Assembly (NCBI GenBank): GCA_021399435.1
Contig: JAJTUP010000007.1
Coordinates: 558,001 to 622,000, forward strand
DNA from: Diaporthe sp. PMI_573
Taxonomy: Eukaryota > Ascomycota > Sordariomycetes > Diaporthales > Diaporthaceae
Direction of reading: 5' to 3'
Length of the DNA: 64,000 bases
Every line of letters starts with the position of its first letter. Positions within the stretch are counted from its first letter, which is position 1. The notes beneath the pieces are model-generated. The model saw only the letters and a list, made by a program, of their open reading frames with translations. It made no database searches and was not told the DNA's origin. The translations under genes were made by a program, and so were the position numbers. Positions 50,701 through 62,092 of this stretch are shown here, piece by piece.

Positions 50701-51424
50701 ATTGCGTTCGTATGAGCGAGCGCCTTGAGTTGAATTCGGTATGGGCCAGGAGAGTTGTATTTCCTGTATAATAGTTAGGATACTAGGAAAAGGTGGGGAA
50801 AAAGAGCGGATGAGTTGATGCGATATGATATGACAAATTCAAAAAAGTTAAATCAAAATTGTCTCTCCTGTGTTGTGAGCTGAAGCTGTCGTGAGAGTGG
50901 TGCATGACTGTAAGTGCAATGTCAACAGGTGGTTCTCGAAGTGATGCCGCTACCTCAATTGAATCTGTGTCCGTAATCATTGTTTGAAGCTATTTTGAGT
51001 CACGACAGCGTGTGATACCTTCTTATCAGCCTCGACTTACTGACAGGCTGGAAGCTTTATGACGGCATGTACACGACGAACCATTCAGGTCGAGCTGAGC
51101 TGGTTGAAACTTGAGCTCAGGGCGATAAGGACGGACTTCACGATGGCGGGGTTGGCGGGGTTGGCGGGGTAGACAGCTCGAGTCACCGTCAACGCCAACG
51201 TCACCGTTTCCTGCCACAATGTCCGTTTGTACCGTGCCTCACTCCGTCACACAAATCATTTCATCACCACTTCAACCACATTTAAGAACCTTCCCACTTG
51301 CAAACAGTTGACGCCGCCCAATCCACACCACAAACCTCACACCACAAACCTCAATCGAAACCACGAGCAGTCCCTGCAAGCACCACACAAGCAGGCCAGT
51401 CAACACTCTACCCGCAAACCGTTG
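50701..51424. other. intergenic, promoter of the Nudix gene
   Basis: 723 bp. The proximal 200 bp are A/C-rich leader. A short GC-rich tandem repeat lies at 51145-51170. Confidence 0.5.
51145..51170. repeat. 9-bp tandem repeat GGCGGGGTT, about three copies
   Basis: Two complete copies at 51145-51162 and a third, missing its last base, at 51163-51170. They lie 255-280 bp upstream of the Nudix ATG. Confidence 0.7.
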
Positions 51425-52178
51425 ATGCCCCTTCGCCTCCCCTCGTCCCTCACGTCCACCGCTACTAGGCGCCTCAACCTCCTAACCAACGCCCTCCGCG
51501 CCCCCCATCCACCCTCACGACCCTTCACGATGACGACCAAGACCCAAGAACCGATCATAACCTCCATCGACGACCTGCCCCTCGCAGACGCGAGATGGAT
51601 CACCCTCAAGAAGATCTCCTACACAGACCAGACAGGCAAGGCACGCACGTGGGAGGTCGCCACGCGCAAGACGCGCTCCGAGAAGGCGGGCGTCGACGCG
51701 GTGGCCATGGGAAACATCCTGCTGCCGCCGCCGTCCCAAAAAGCCACGAGACCAGCCTCCACGCTGCTGGTCATCCAGTACCCGCCCGCCCTTGGACGCA
51801 TACACTGTGGAGTGGCCCGCGGGGCTCATCGACGGCGGCGAGGACGCCGAGACCGCCGCCGTCCGGGAGTTCCATGAGGAGACGGGGTACGAGGTGTCCA
51901 AGGTCCTGAGCGTCAGCCCGCCGCAGGCTGCGGACCCGGGCATGACCAACGCCAACATGCAGCTTGTCATGGTTGAGGTGCAGCTCCCCGAGGGCGGGGA
52001 GGGGATGCCCGAGCAGCGGCTCGAGGACGGGGAGCACATCACGCGTGTTGTGGTGCCGCTTGCGGACCTGTACAAGCGCCTTGTCGAGTACGCTGGGAAG
52101 GAGAGGCATATTGTGGCTGCGAAGCTGTTGCACTTTGCGCAGGGGATGGAGTTTATGAAGGAGCAGCAGTACTTTTAG
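51425..52178 (+). CDS. Nudix hydrolase (ADP-ribose pyrophosphatase-like), apparent +1 frameshift
   Basis: The 5' part reads in one frame from the ATG at 51425 to about 51780, the 3' part in the next frame to the stop at 52178. The junction LLVIQY / LDAYTVEWPAG fits the family if one C in the C-rich stretch 51781-51790 is extra. The Nudix box is complete: GLIDGGEDAETAAVREFHEE then TGYEV, matching G-x5-E-x7-REUxEExGU. The substrate type (ADP-ribose and related sugars) is inferred from resemblance to yeast Ysa1 and NUDT5. The first 35 residues (PLRLPSSLTSTATRRLNLL) look mitochondrial, and an internal ATG at 51530 (MTTKTQE) could give a cytosolic form. The frameshift could be a sequence error or a real lesion. 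Confidence 0.75.
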
Positions 52179-52519
52179 GGGCAGGGAGAGACGACTCTGC
52201 CGGGTGGGGTTTCAGGCAGATAGACAAGAGGCTGGAAAGGTTGGTCAACAACGCTGCCAGTGATACCAATCCTCAGGAGTTGGTCTAGGTTCTGACTAGA
52301 TTTTTTTTTGGTGGTGGCAATGACAATGGCAGGCGGATACGATAGATTTTCAGTGTCAAAGGGCTGAAGAGATATAGCCTCTCTGAGTTCAGAGTCTTGA
52401 TCCGGTCGCAAGCGAGCTCATCATCATGATGCTATTTGGCGAATGCTTAATCCAACCACGGACACGGGCCATATAGTGAATTTATTAGATTTTAGATTCA
52501 GAACCAGCGTTCGCTGCGC
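52179..52519. other. intergenic between convergent genes
   Basis: 340 bp of 3' flank; nothing recognised. Confidence 0.5.
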
Positions 52520-53392
52520 CTAGATATACATGAGAACTCGAGTATCGCCCAGCCGGTCTTCAACAGACATCTGAAAGTCTGCCAGTCCCCTCGAGACCGC
52601 CCCCCTCCCCCCCCTCCGACCAGTCCGCCTCTCCCGCTTGGCGTGCCAGTGCCTCCAAGTCACAACGAAATCTTTTGTCTGGCGTCTATGGACATAGGAA
52701 ATGTAAGAGAGACCCCCAGAGCACATTGCTCCCGCAACTAAAGTGCAAATCCCGGCAGTCTGGCAAATAAAGGTGGGATCTGGCAGGCAGATAAGTGTCA
52801 CGCCCGCGCACCAACCGGCGCCCTGCGAAGGGACCTCTTTCGCCCGCCGCAAGAACTTGAAGCCTCTGCCACAGCTGTCTTGCCCTAGATCTCCTATGCA
52901 ATTGAGGAGGATCTGGGCGAAACATTGGCACTCCTGCCCAAAATTAAGCGTGTATTCACGTTCGAAGAGGTCGTCCCAAATGGCTCTGGCTAATCATGTT
53001 TCAATTAGTAAATGCACAGAAAAGGGGAAGAGAAGAAGAAGAAAGAAAAAAGGAAAAAGGATGTACGTGTCAGGGGTTGAGGACTTACCACATCTCTCAA
53101 TCTCCTTGTCAGACCATACTGTCCAGCGCTGCAGCATTTTGGACTTGTAGCTCTGGTGGCTTGCGCGCCACTCCATCTCATTCGTGATAGATATCCTGTG
53201 TGTCTCCCCCTCCTCCTTCAAACTATCACGATCTCGTATCAACTCATACACCCTGCCATCACAGCACAGCGCCCAGTGAGAAACCATATCCGGGGCCATG
53301 TGGATCCGTAGCTTCTGTGACATCTTGAGTGGCGCATAATACCAGCAGAGCTGTCGAAATCGAAGCTTCGGGGAAGATTGAGATAGTCCCAT
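52520..53392 (-). CDS. hypothetical protein, possibly LRAT/NlpC-like papain fold, with a membrane segment
   Basis: Exons (minus) 53392-53089 and 52989-52520 encode 257 residues. The 99-nt intron has a GTAAGT donor and contains a long purine run (about 53020-53062). The first exon holds MVSHWALCCDGRVYELIRD, in which H39 is followed by Trp and a beta-strand. The second begins AIWDDLFEREYTLNFGQECQCFAQ, with C122/C124. A His-strand early and an N/E-C-Q-x-F-A helix later recall LRAT- and NlpC/P60-like thiol enzymes, but this is my reading, not a proven match. Residues ~160-195 (PTFICQTAGICTLVAGAMC) form one or two membrane helices. The tail is Arg/Gly-rich. Confidence 0.6.
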
Positions 53393-54734
53393 TTTGTCGC
53401 CCGTGTTCGTTTATCGTTTGCCGGTATTGTTCCCCGTGGCCTGGTTATGTGCTCTGGGGAACGTGTGCAAATTCGGCTGAAAGTTTCTCAAGTCGTAGAA
53501 TGCTGGAGAGCGTGTGGGTTCCGGGAGAGAGCTGAAGTCAGACGGAATATGGAGGGAATGAGTTAGCCTGGAGCCGGTTTTCTGTAGCGGAATGTAGCGA
53601 CGCGGCTTTCTGACGGCTGTTTGTTGGAAGCTGGCGTCGGGGAAGGCATGAGATCCAGGAAACAAAGTCCTACTTGGGACAAGACGTCAAATGGCCCTGC
53701 AGAGCTGAACAAGCTTGCTCTCCTGCAGGTGGCCCCTGACGATCATACCTACCTGCAAGCCCACGCCCTGAGTACTGCATAGCATGGCACCACAGTTACC
53801 CTCAGGCAACTGACATTTCCTTTTGCTACCTGACTACTCCATGCCAAGGGCTAGAGCACGAAAGCTAGGCGGCCAGGCAGCCAGACCAGCCTCCCTTGCT
53901 ATCAGACCACCACGAACGTTTGGAGAGTCGCACAAAAGCAAAGATTAATTTATATGAGTTTTGGAGGCCGCGCGTTGCAAGATGGCTGTGCCGCTGCAGG
54001 CAATTTCTTTTTGTTTCTGCTTCGAGGTTCCGTCTCTTTCCTTTCCTTTTGCTGCCTTTTTTCCTTCAGCCGCGACCCCAAGCACCAGCAATCTGTCCGC
54101 TGTTGGGAGACATTGTCTGTAGAGATATCATTTTCCTTTCTGTTATTCTCAAACGCTAGCGATTCTGTGGTGAAAGTGACGTCTACCGCTTCCTGGCTGC
54201 GATGGTCACTTAGGTATGGCTTGCAACGGGTGGCACGCACCGGTAGAGACAGGACAGGCGGAACAGAAGAAAGAAAAAAAGCATTTCGAGCCTGTGCAAC
54301 CACACACCGATAAGCGCTGAGGCAACCACAAAACCAAGCATTATGCTTGGGGAAAAAAATCAGAAATGTTTCATATGATTGGAATTCACCAGCTGAAGAG
54401 TTTCGTTCCTGGCGCATGTCGCTTAAGCCTGTCCTGGCCTGTCCATCATTGTTGTTGCCCAGCCACCACGGATGGCACCACGATGGGGGCTGCTCGGTTG
54501 GCCGCTTGCCTGGTAATTTCCTATCGCCGAAAATCCGGCCGCGGGCCCCTTTTTCATTAAGACGCGCAGAGTGCAAAAGGGGGGAAGAACCGAGGACCTC
54601 AGAGTTCTCTGATGGTTGATATTCCATCGAATATGTTACTCCTAATCTGCTTTCTTTCATCAGATTGAAGACCTATTTGATGGGTTGAAAATATCTTTCG
54701 CTTGTGCACTCATCGTTACAACCAGCCTCCCAAG
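53393..54734. other. intergenic, no supported gene
   Basis: 1.34 kb between divergent genes. A 236-codon minus-strand frame (53950-54660) is rejected (see rejected list). T/C-rich sequence at 54000-54080 may be promoter. Confidence 0.5.
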
Positions 54735-55648
54735 ATGGCTTCCTCATCCCATATCCCTAACCCCCGTGTCCTATGGCTGTTGGAAATTCCAAGAAGGCTG
54801 TTGTCCAAACTATTTGATGTCACCTCGGCGCCTTATGCAGGGTCACTGAAATACTACACTACGGATCCAATTGATAAGGTCAACGACAGACACGGACAAA
54901 ACGCCAATCGACAAGATCTAGTTCAGGCCCTCATGGAGTTCCGACGCCGCAAGGATGATGAATTCACATTCACTCGGAGAGCCGTGAGTTTTTAGACTCT
55001 TGCCCCCATCAAAAATGGTAGGGGCTTGTCTAACCTACACTCCCAAAGGCTGGCCTGTCAGCAGCGGCCGTTATTGCGGGCTTTACATGGCCAGTTCTTG
55101 ATCGTACTTACTGGGTCACGACCATGTTCTGGCACTGGAGCCTAACAGCTTCCATCTTCTCCCTCATCAGCTCCGCACAGGACAGGCTCCTAGACGAATT
55201 CCCCAGTGAAAGTCCGAGCGCCGACACAACAGATACCGAGATGCAGGGAGACCCGAATATCATCCTCCCTTTGGTCCAGGGTCGTATGATGTTTTGGGTG
55301 TGGCAGACCCCAATGATGCTCATGAGTTACGGGTTGGCGTTGTTTCTCGTCGGCTACTTCATTCTCATCCTTGCACCAGTGTTTGACGGAACCCACGTGA
55401 ATCTAACTCCGTTGGTATGTTCCAGCCTCTGATGAAATCTGTTAATCACCTTTAGATGAATCTTTCTAATCATGTCTTAGACAGCCGGGATCACGGCTGG
55501 GGTTTGCTTCCTCGTTTCCCTCAATTTCGTTTTATGTTCTCGGGTAACTATGGCAAAGTTTGCGAAACTCAATGAAAAAAAGGCGGAGCGATCCGATGGG
55601 GTTGAACATGAGTGCATCATTCTGACAATTAAGGGTGATGTCTGCTAA
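54735..55648 (+). CDS. four-helix membrane protein of unknown function
   Basis: Exons 54735-54983, 55049-55414 and 55481-55648 encode 260 residues. The N-terminal ~80 residues are soluble and charged (DLVQALMEFRRRKDDEFTFTRRA). The rest has about four membrane helices: AGLSAAAVIAGFTWPVL, MFWHWSLTASIFSLIS, TPMMLMSYGLALFLVGYFIL and TAGITAGVCFLVSLNFVLC. A short acidic loop (SESPSADTTDTEMQGD) separates the second and third. Introns fall at helix starts with good GTGAGT and GTATGT donors. No signal peptide or known family is recognised. It resembles small fungal integral membrane proteins of unassigned role. Confidence 0.72.
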
Positions 55649-56287
55649 AGGTTCGTGTTGGTAGGCACAAGCGTGGTGATCTGTTTGGTTGCACGCGGGC
55701 TGTTTTGCTGTTTTCTGCGCTGATTACTGTTCTGTATCTACCATGGCGGCAACATTGCGTGTGGACAATTTCAGGTCATAAAGACCATAATCAAACTTTG
55801 AATTCTCGTGTAAGTCTGTATGTAAAACCGGACGAGACCAAGGCCTGGTGGTTATAGAGGTCTGCTGTTCCATATGCCAAATTACACATGAGATGCATGC
55901 ATTAGTAATCTTACCGGAGTTGAAGGCTATAGCCGGATGTAAACAAATGACCAAGTAACTGACAGGATAGCTACTGTTTTATACTGGTCACTGCCGCAAA
56001 CACGGCCGGGTAGAGCATAACTGTAACACTTAGCGACAACGTCGAGTTCTTCAACAAGGGGAGGGGGGCCACTGGAAATGGGTGAAACATCGACCAGCAT
56101 TGTGCATGCACAGGAGACCATGTTACATTAATTTCCTACTTTTAATGACACATACGGGTAAGATTCATCTCGTCTGGCTGAATACACAGTCTAGCCTGGC
56201 CACCCACTCATCCACTCACACTGCAAGACGGACAAACAACCACTTCCCGGCGTCAACTACCCCCATTACAGTACTGATATATCCCCG
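55649..56287. other. intergenic between convergent genes
   Basis: 638 bp of AT-rich 3' flank; nothing recognised. Confidence 0.5.
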
Positions 56288-59200
56288 TCAGTTCGAAGGC
56301 AGCTCAGCCGCCTGACTCCCATGGTCAGGCAGCTCCGCGATCGAACCCTCGCCGTGCCGCCGGGGCTTCTCGAGCCCAACGCCGCTGAACGACGTGCTGC
56401 CCGTGGAGCTCCGCGAGGCGATGGTGTAGGTTGTCACGGGGCTGACGCTGTCCGGAGACAGGGGGCTAGGAGACGACGACATTGCCGACACCCTGCCGGT
56501 CGACACTTCATCTATGTTTCGTTGTTCGCTCACGAGAACAGACGACGTGCCTGCACTTGGACTTGGAACAGTCACCACCGCCTTGGCCGCTATGCCCCCA
56601 CTTTCCTCGCTGACCAGCCTCCTGGGGAAGCCTGAGATGGGCAGCGCTGGGCATGTTGTCATCGACCCGGATGAGTAAGGCGCCACCTGCAAAGTGAGCG
56701 AGATACTCGTCGCCTTGCTCTGCTTGTCGGCCGCCGTGGTGATGGTCAAGGGATCTATGTCGAAATATCCCGTCGTCTCCATGTCGAGGATAAAAGCGTC
56801 CGAGAGGATTATCTGCCGCCGTTGTCTTGTGCTGCTGTCGACGTCGTCCTCGATCACGAAGTAGGGCCTGAAGTCGCCCACGCAACAGGACCTCAGGAAC
56901 GAGCCGAGCGCCGTAAGCTCCGGAGAGGACTGGCGGAAGCGGCAGAACATGGACCCTGTCGGGAAATCAGCAATTGGCTGTAACAAGTACGTACGTGCGA
57001 GTCCGGGTAGAACCGACCTGTGCAAACATATCCTGACGGACTCTGCTTTATCGACCCGGCGTCCGTCTCAAAGAAGAACGTGCTCGCCACCAACCGGTGC
57101 GCAGCCACCGTGATGCTGCCCACCATCTCCTCCTGCTGGAGCGCCCTCTCGACATCATGCTCCAGCTCCTCCATCCTCTGCGCGTCTTCGAACCTCGGTA
57201 TCTGCGAGGCCAGCAGCTCGGGGCATATCCGGCTGTACCGGCTCTTGTCATGCCTCTCTGCCCTCCCGGCTACGAATTCATCCCAGGTCGCCTCGCACCT
57301 CCTGTGGTCATACAACCCATCGCTTCTACTCGGTGCATGTTCTGGGCTTTGCTCGTGTGCTTTACCCTGCGAAGACTGTTTGGGTGCGAAGGAGAGGAGA
57401 AGCGGTGTCTTTGGGTCGCGCACGAAAATGCCCGTCTGGATGACGCCGTTGCTGTCGGATGCGCTGATCGGTGCGGTCTCGACGCGCTTGTAGTTGCCCA
57501 CCCCGCCGCGGCCTGACCGGACGATCTGGCCGCTTACAACAGGCATGGTGGCACTTCGGCTCATATTCGGCCGCCGGGAACCTGTTATGGACGATACATC
57601 CGTACTCGCGATAGATCTGGAGGAGCGTGACGATGGTCTTGCTAGGTTGTCCGAGGCAATTTGCTCGCCCTCGACTCTTCCAGTCCCGATGGAGAGCATT
57701 ATGTCCGGCGGCAGATCTGCCACATCCGGCCAGATGGATCGTGTCTCGCTGTGTGCAACTTTTGCTGGACATCCGTGAGTCTTGGAGCCGTCGTGGTACT
57801 CGCTATTTGTCTCTGGTGCCATAAATGGCTTGAAGAAAGGCGATGCTGCTGATGTTGCCCGGGCTCTTTTGGATACGTAAGTCAGATATCAGCTCATTTA
57901 TATCCCCTAGTAAATGAAAAAAATGGAGTGAATCGACTTACACTTCCCAGACATTCAACTCCTTGGACGGCACATCTGACCGGATGAACTGATATGGGGC
58001 GGCCTTCCCAACAGGATCCGGCCGATTGTAGTTGGCGAAGACAACAGACTCAAACGCAGTCGTGGCCGTCACAGCGACCTTGACCGATGTGTTCAGGTTG
58101 TGGCGAGACCGCGCGCCACCAAAGAAGGGCGTGTCTGAGAAATATCTCTTCAGTATCCTCTCCAGCGGCTGGGTTTTGAACACGCTGCCGTGGTACATCT
58201 TGGTCAAGGTGCCGATCAAGGGTACCTTCCGCATCTCGCGTGGCGTGAATGCCTCCCTGCAAATGTCCCTGAACTTTTCGATGGTTGCCTCGACGGTCCA
58301 GCGTTTTACTCCCAGGCCGATCGCGATGATACCGCCGGTGCTATATCACACAAAGTGTTAGCCATATCTTTTTCTCCATCCAAAGATTCATACGAGGATA
58401 CGCAACCATGACTTACTTCGTCCCAACCATCAGGTCAAAGAACAACTGTATCGGCAGCCCCGGCCCAAGCACCCTCTCAATCTCCCTCAGCACTCGTAAC
58501 TGCGCAATCCCCCTGACACCACCACCATCAAGACACAACACCCTCACGCCCGCCCGCGCCGGCTTGACAGCCACCATCCAAGGCGGCTCAGCAATGACAT
58601 CGCCAACATGCAACGGACAACGACTAATCTCAATACAAGTCCGTGAAGTACGCATGCCATATAGCTCCAAACACGGGAGGCACAGGACGTGGCCGCAGGG
58701 CAGCGCGCACTCGGGCAGCTCGCGCAGGCACGACAGGCAGGCCGAGTGGCTGACGAAGGCGGTTGCACCATTCCTGGCTCCAGCGCCCAGGACCCGGTAG
58801 AAGTCGTTCAGGCGCTCGCGGTGCATCAGCGACGCTGTGACCAGCTCTGTCCTGGCCGGGAAGGCCTGGCTTAGCTTTGACATGGTGGCCTCGATGGCCT
58901 CGAGGCTGCGGCGGACCTGGGATATCCATTCTTGGGTGAAGGTCTCTGGGTTGAGGGTCGACTGGTAGCTCCCGTTGGCTATTACTTTTCCTTGGGCATT
59001 TTGGTGGCCTTTGGGGTTGTGGCCGGATCTGTGAGCGCGTTAGAACGAGTGGCACTCACTCTCATCCCCCTTTCCCGGGGGCACTTGGACACTCACCTCA
59101 CATTGCAGCATCTTCCGGCATCCCCAAAGGCTGGGTTCGAGAAGCTGCATGGCCAATACATGTCTGCAAATGTCTGAAGTGCCGCGGCGCACGGCTTGGC

Positions 59201-61024
59201 GTACTTGTCGTCCAGCAGCCTCGTGGCCGTCCCGAGCAGGTTCTGACGCACCGCATCAAGCATGATGCACGAGGCTATCATCGGGGCCATAGCCAGGAAT
59301 ATCCGCCTGGCATCCTCCTTGAGGGCTTCCTGGGTCGAGTTGTCCCTGATAGCAAGCGCCAGACTCAAAACATTACCCTGGAAGTTCCTCGCGATGGGAA
59401 ACTTCCGCAACGCCTCGCGCACAAAGTCAAACGGGGCATCGAGGCTCTTGGTGAAGTGGTCGTACGCCGCCTGCAGGTAGACCTGCAGCTTCTCCGCGGT
59501 AGCCAGCATGCGCAGCTGCCTCTTCGCGGCGTGGCTGGCGGCGCACCGCCCGCGCACGAGCTCCATCAGCTTTCCGGCCTGCTCGTCCATGAGCATGTAC
59601 GACCCGCCCTTGTGCGGCACGCGCACCACGCTGACAGAGGCATAGTAGCACGCCAGCAGCGCCGAGGTGTCGGTGATCCTCCTGCCCCGCCGCGCCCACG
59701 CCGCCACGTGCGCCTGCAGCGCCGGCTCGCGGTGCACGGCGCCGTGGATGTCGGAGAGCAGCCGCTCCGTCGCCGTGCGGACGTCCCACTCGCCGTCGTC
59801 GACGCCGCCCTCGGTCGCGTTCAGGACGATCACCGCGTGTGGGAGGGCAGGCTGGTTCAGCGAGGCGTCGATGCTCCGGGCGCCCCACTGGACTAGTTTC
59901 TCTAGTACTGTTGACTCGAAGGCGCGCGGGTTGCGCAGAACAAAGACTACCACGTCTGAGAAGGTATACAGCACGCGCGGGTATAGTTGTGAGACTGCGT
60001 ATTCCCTCTTGCGCGTCTGGGGCGTCTTGGCCCATGCTATGGCCCGCTTGGAGCTGTGGCGGGACCTGACGTATCGCCTGCCGGGGTTGCCCTCGCCCAA
60101 TGTCGTTGGTTCGTAGGGCGGAGGGGCCGCCGAGGACGACGGACGGGTCGAGAGCCTTGGGTCCTGGTACTGGTGGTGTCTCAGTTGTTTTGGCATGGCC
60201 TCGCCGCCGTTGAGGCCCTCGCAGTCTACGAAGAGGAGCGGGGTTGTGCTGTATGCGCTGGATGGGTCCGCGTAGATGTGCACGTCGCCAGTGGTTGCGG
60301 TGCGGTCGTGGTTGGACGACGTCACTGGGGAGTAGTACCTGGACCCGTCTTGGGAGCCCGAAGCCTGGCGGTCGATGAGCATCTTTATGAGTGTGCTCTT
60401 GCCCGCACCTGGATGCAAGTCAGATGTGGTGGTCCATTCATGAGACCGTCAGTGATTTATTGTCCCATAGGTACACTCACCCGTCTCTCCGATCACAGAC
60501 ACAAGTTGCGGATAGATGTCCGACGACCCATTAGCCACGAGCTCGCTCATGATGGCAGAGAACCGGCCATAGTCGTAGAACATGGACTGCCCTGAGGAGT
60601 CGCGGCCGAAGCCGAACCAGGTGGTGTCCTCGTCTTCCAGCAGCTCAAACGCATGCTCAGCTTCTGTCCGCGACGGCTCGAGTATTTGGCGCAGGGTTCG
60701 GACCACAGCTGGATCCGCCTTCTCATGCGGCTTGCCGTTCCTGTGGAGGGCAAAAGAATCAGGCGTCGTGACTTCGCGGGGTTGGCTTTCGCGTCTATCC
60801 GGAAACTCACCATCCAACAGCGCCTGGGGCATGTAGAACCCATTGCGGCCAACATGGCTCACAGAATGCGAGATTGTTGCACTGCGAGAGGTTAGCATCT
60901 GCGGAACTCCTAATGATCCTCGTGTAAGCACAAGCTGACGACCTACCTGGACGCAAGTAAACCTCTTCTTGTCCGTGACGCCGCAAGTCTGACAAGGCCG
61001 AACCTCGGGGGCAGACCCGGACAT
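56288..61024 (-). CDS. zinc finger-GTPase-RING-patatin multidomain protein
   Basis: Eight exons (minus): 61024-60947, 60881-60811, 60740-60481, 60408-59097, 59028-58417, 58340-57942, 57865-57018 and 56955-56288, giving 1389 residues in one frame. Domains in order: Cys/His zinc module (C11, C14, C24, C27, C33, C36, H43); P-loop GETGAGKS (134-141) with D198-x-x-G201 (VDCEG) and IVLNATEG, a dynamin/GBP-like GTPase; RING-like cluster C645, C648, C655, C659, H661, C664, C667, C679, C685; patatin domain with DGGGVRG (715-721), the G-x-S-x-G elbow reading GTNTGG (750-755), and the dyad Asp D910 in YHDGS; then a disordered Ser/Pro tail. Patatins are lipid acyl-hydrolases; similar fungal proteins are named FabD/lysophospholipase-like. 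The elbow codon is split by an intron and reads AAC, so the nucleophile Ser is Asn. Confidence 0.88.
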
Positions 61025-62092
61025 GATGTGGCTTATAGAAACGCGGACGTCAAGCACGGCGTTCAGCTAGGGTAGGTTGGCCCAGTTTAGGTAACAGAAA
61101 CTGACTCGAAGTCGTTCCTGTCACATCCACGGGAGGATCATTGGAAACCCATTTTCCCTTGGAGCCGCTTAGTAGGGGTCTCCACCCCTCGGGTTTGCTG
61201 CCCCTCCACGTGTTCCGTTACACAGTATAAGACATGCAGGACTTGGCGCAGCTTGGGTGGTCAGAAAGGCGGACCTGAAAAAGTATATGTGTGGCGTACT
61301 CAGCTGTGCTCTGAGAGCCTTCGGGGACCGCACTAGGGCCGAAGCAGTTTGGGTGTTGGCGTACCGACATGCACGTCGGGGCACACGTCGGGGCACCTGC
61401 AATCTTCCGGATAAGTGCGTTGAATGTTAGAGGCTCGGAAGTACGTGCCGGGTAAGATCTTCTTTCGTTGGCCTGTTTTATGTTGTCGAAGGTATTTGTA
61501 GCTTATCTTACAAAGACGCCTAAGCAACTGCTGTATTCAAACCACCTTGTGTTATTTCAACCAGGTTTTGTGGTAATGTGGCTGTCACATCTTAGACGAG
61601 ACAGTTTTAGGAAAATGAATAAGTATCCTTAGTTTATTGATGTTGGCAGACAAGTATCCTCTCGTGACTGAATTACTGAATGCCTTGCGAACGGAACCAA
61701 CTTGGAAAAAGCCGATAGCATCAGTAACACTGCCTAGGGAAATATTCAAGCACACTGCATAACAGCCGAGAAACAGGATTCTGGGAACATGAGACACATG
61801 ATGCCGCTTTCATGTTTCCTGATATGCCTATGTTTCAAGATATACAGCTTGTTAGTTTTGCTTTTGTAATGGAAAAAAACGAGTTCAATGGGGATGCATC
61901 AAATTGCTTGTGCAATGCCACATATTTCCACTGACTCTCGCCTGAGGTAATTTCCTGGCATGGCTATCAACTGCGTAAGGATTGAAGCACATGAGTCTGT
62001 ATCAGTTTTGCAGGTCTGAATTAAATCGGCTAGTGGTCATATCACACCATCAAATCAGGTTCTAGCACCCGGTCAATGGTGGCCACATACGC
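61025..62092. other. intergenic, no supported gene
   Basis: 1.07 kb containing the promoter of the GTPase-patatin gene and the 3' flank of the FAD oxidoreductase. Only a 12-bp tandem duplication is noted. Confidence 0.5.
61372..61395. repeat. 12-bp tandem duplication CACGTCGGGGCA
   Basis: Two exact adjacent copies, about 350 bp upstream of the GTPase-patatin start codon. Confidence 0.75.

Noticed and set aside
53950..54660. 236-codon minus-strand frame
   Set aside because: Composition is irregular, there is no family motif or signal, and it lies in a divergent promoter region.
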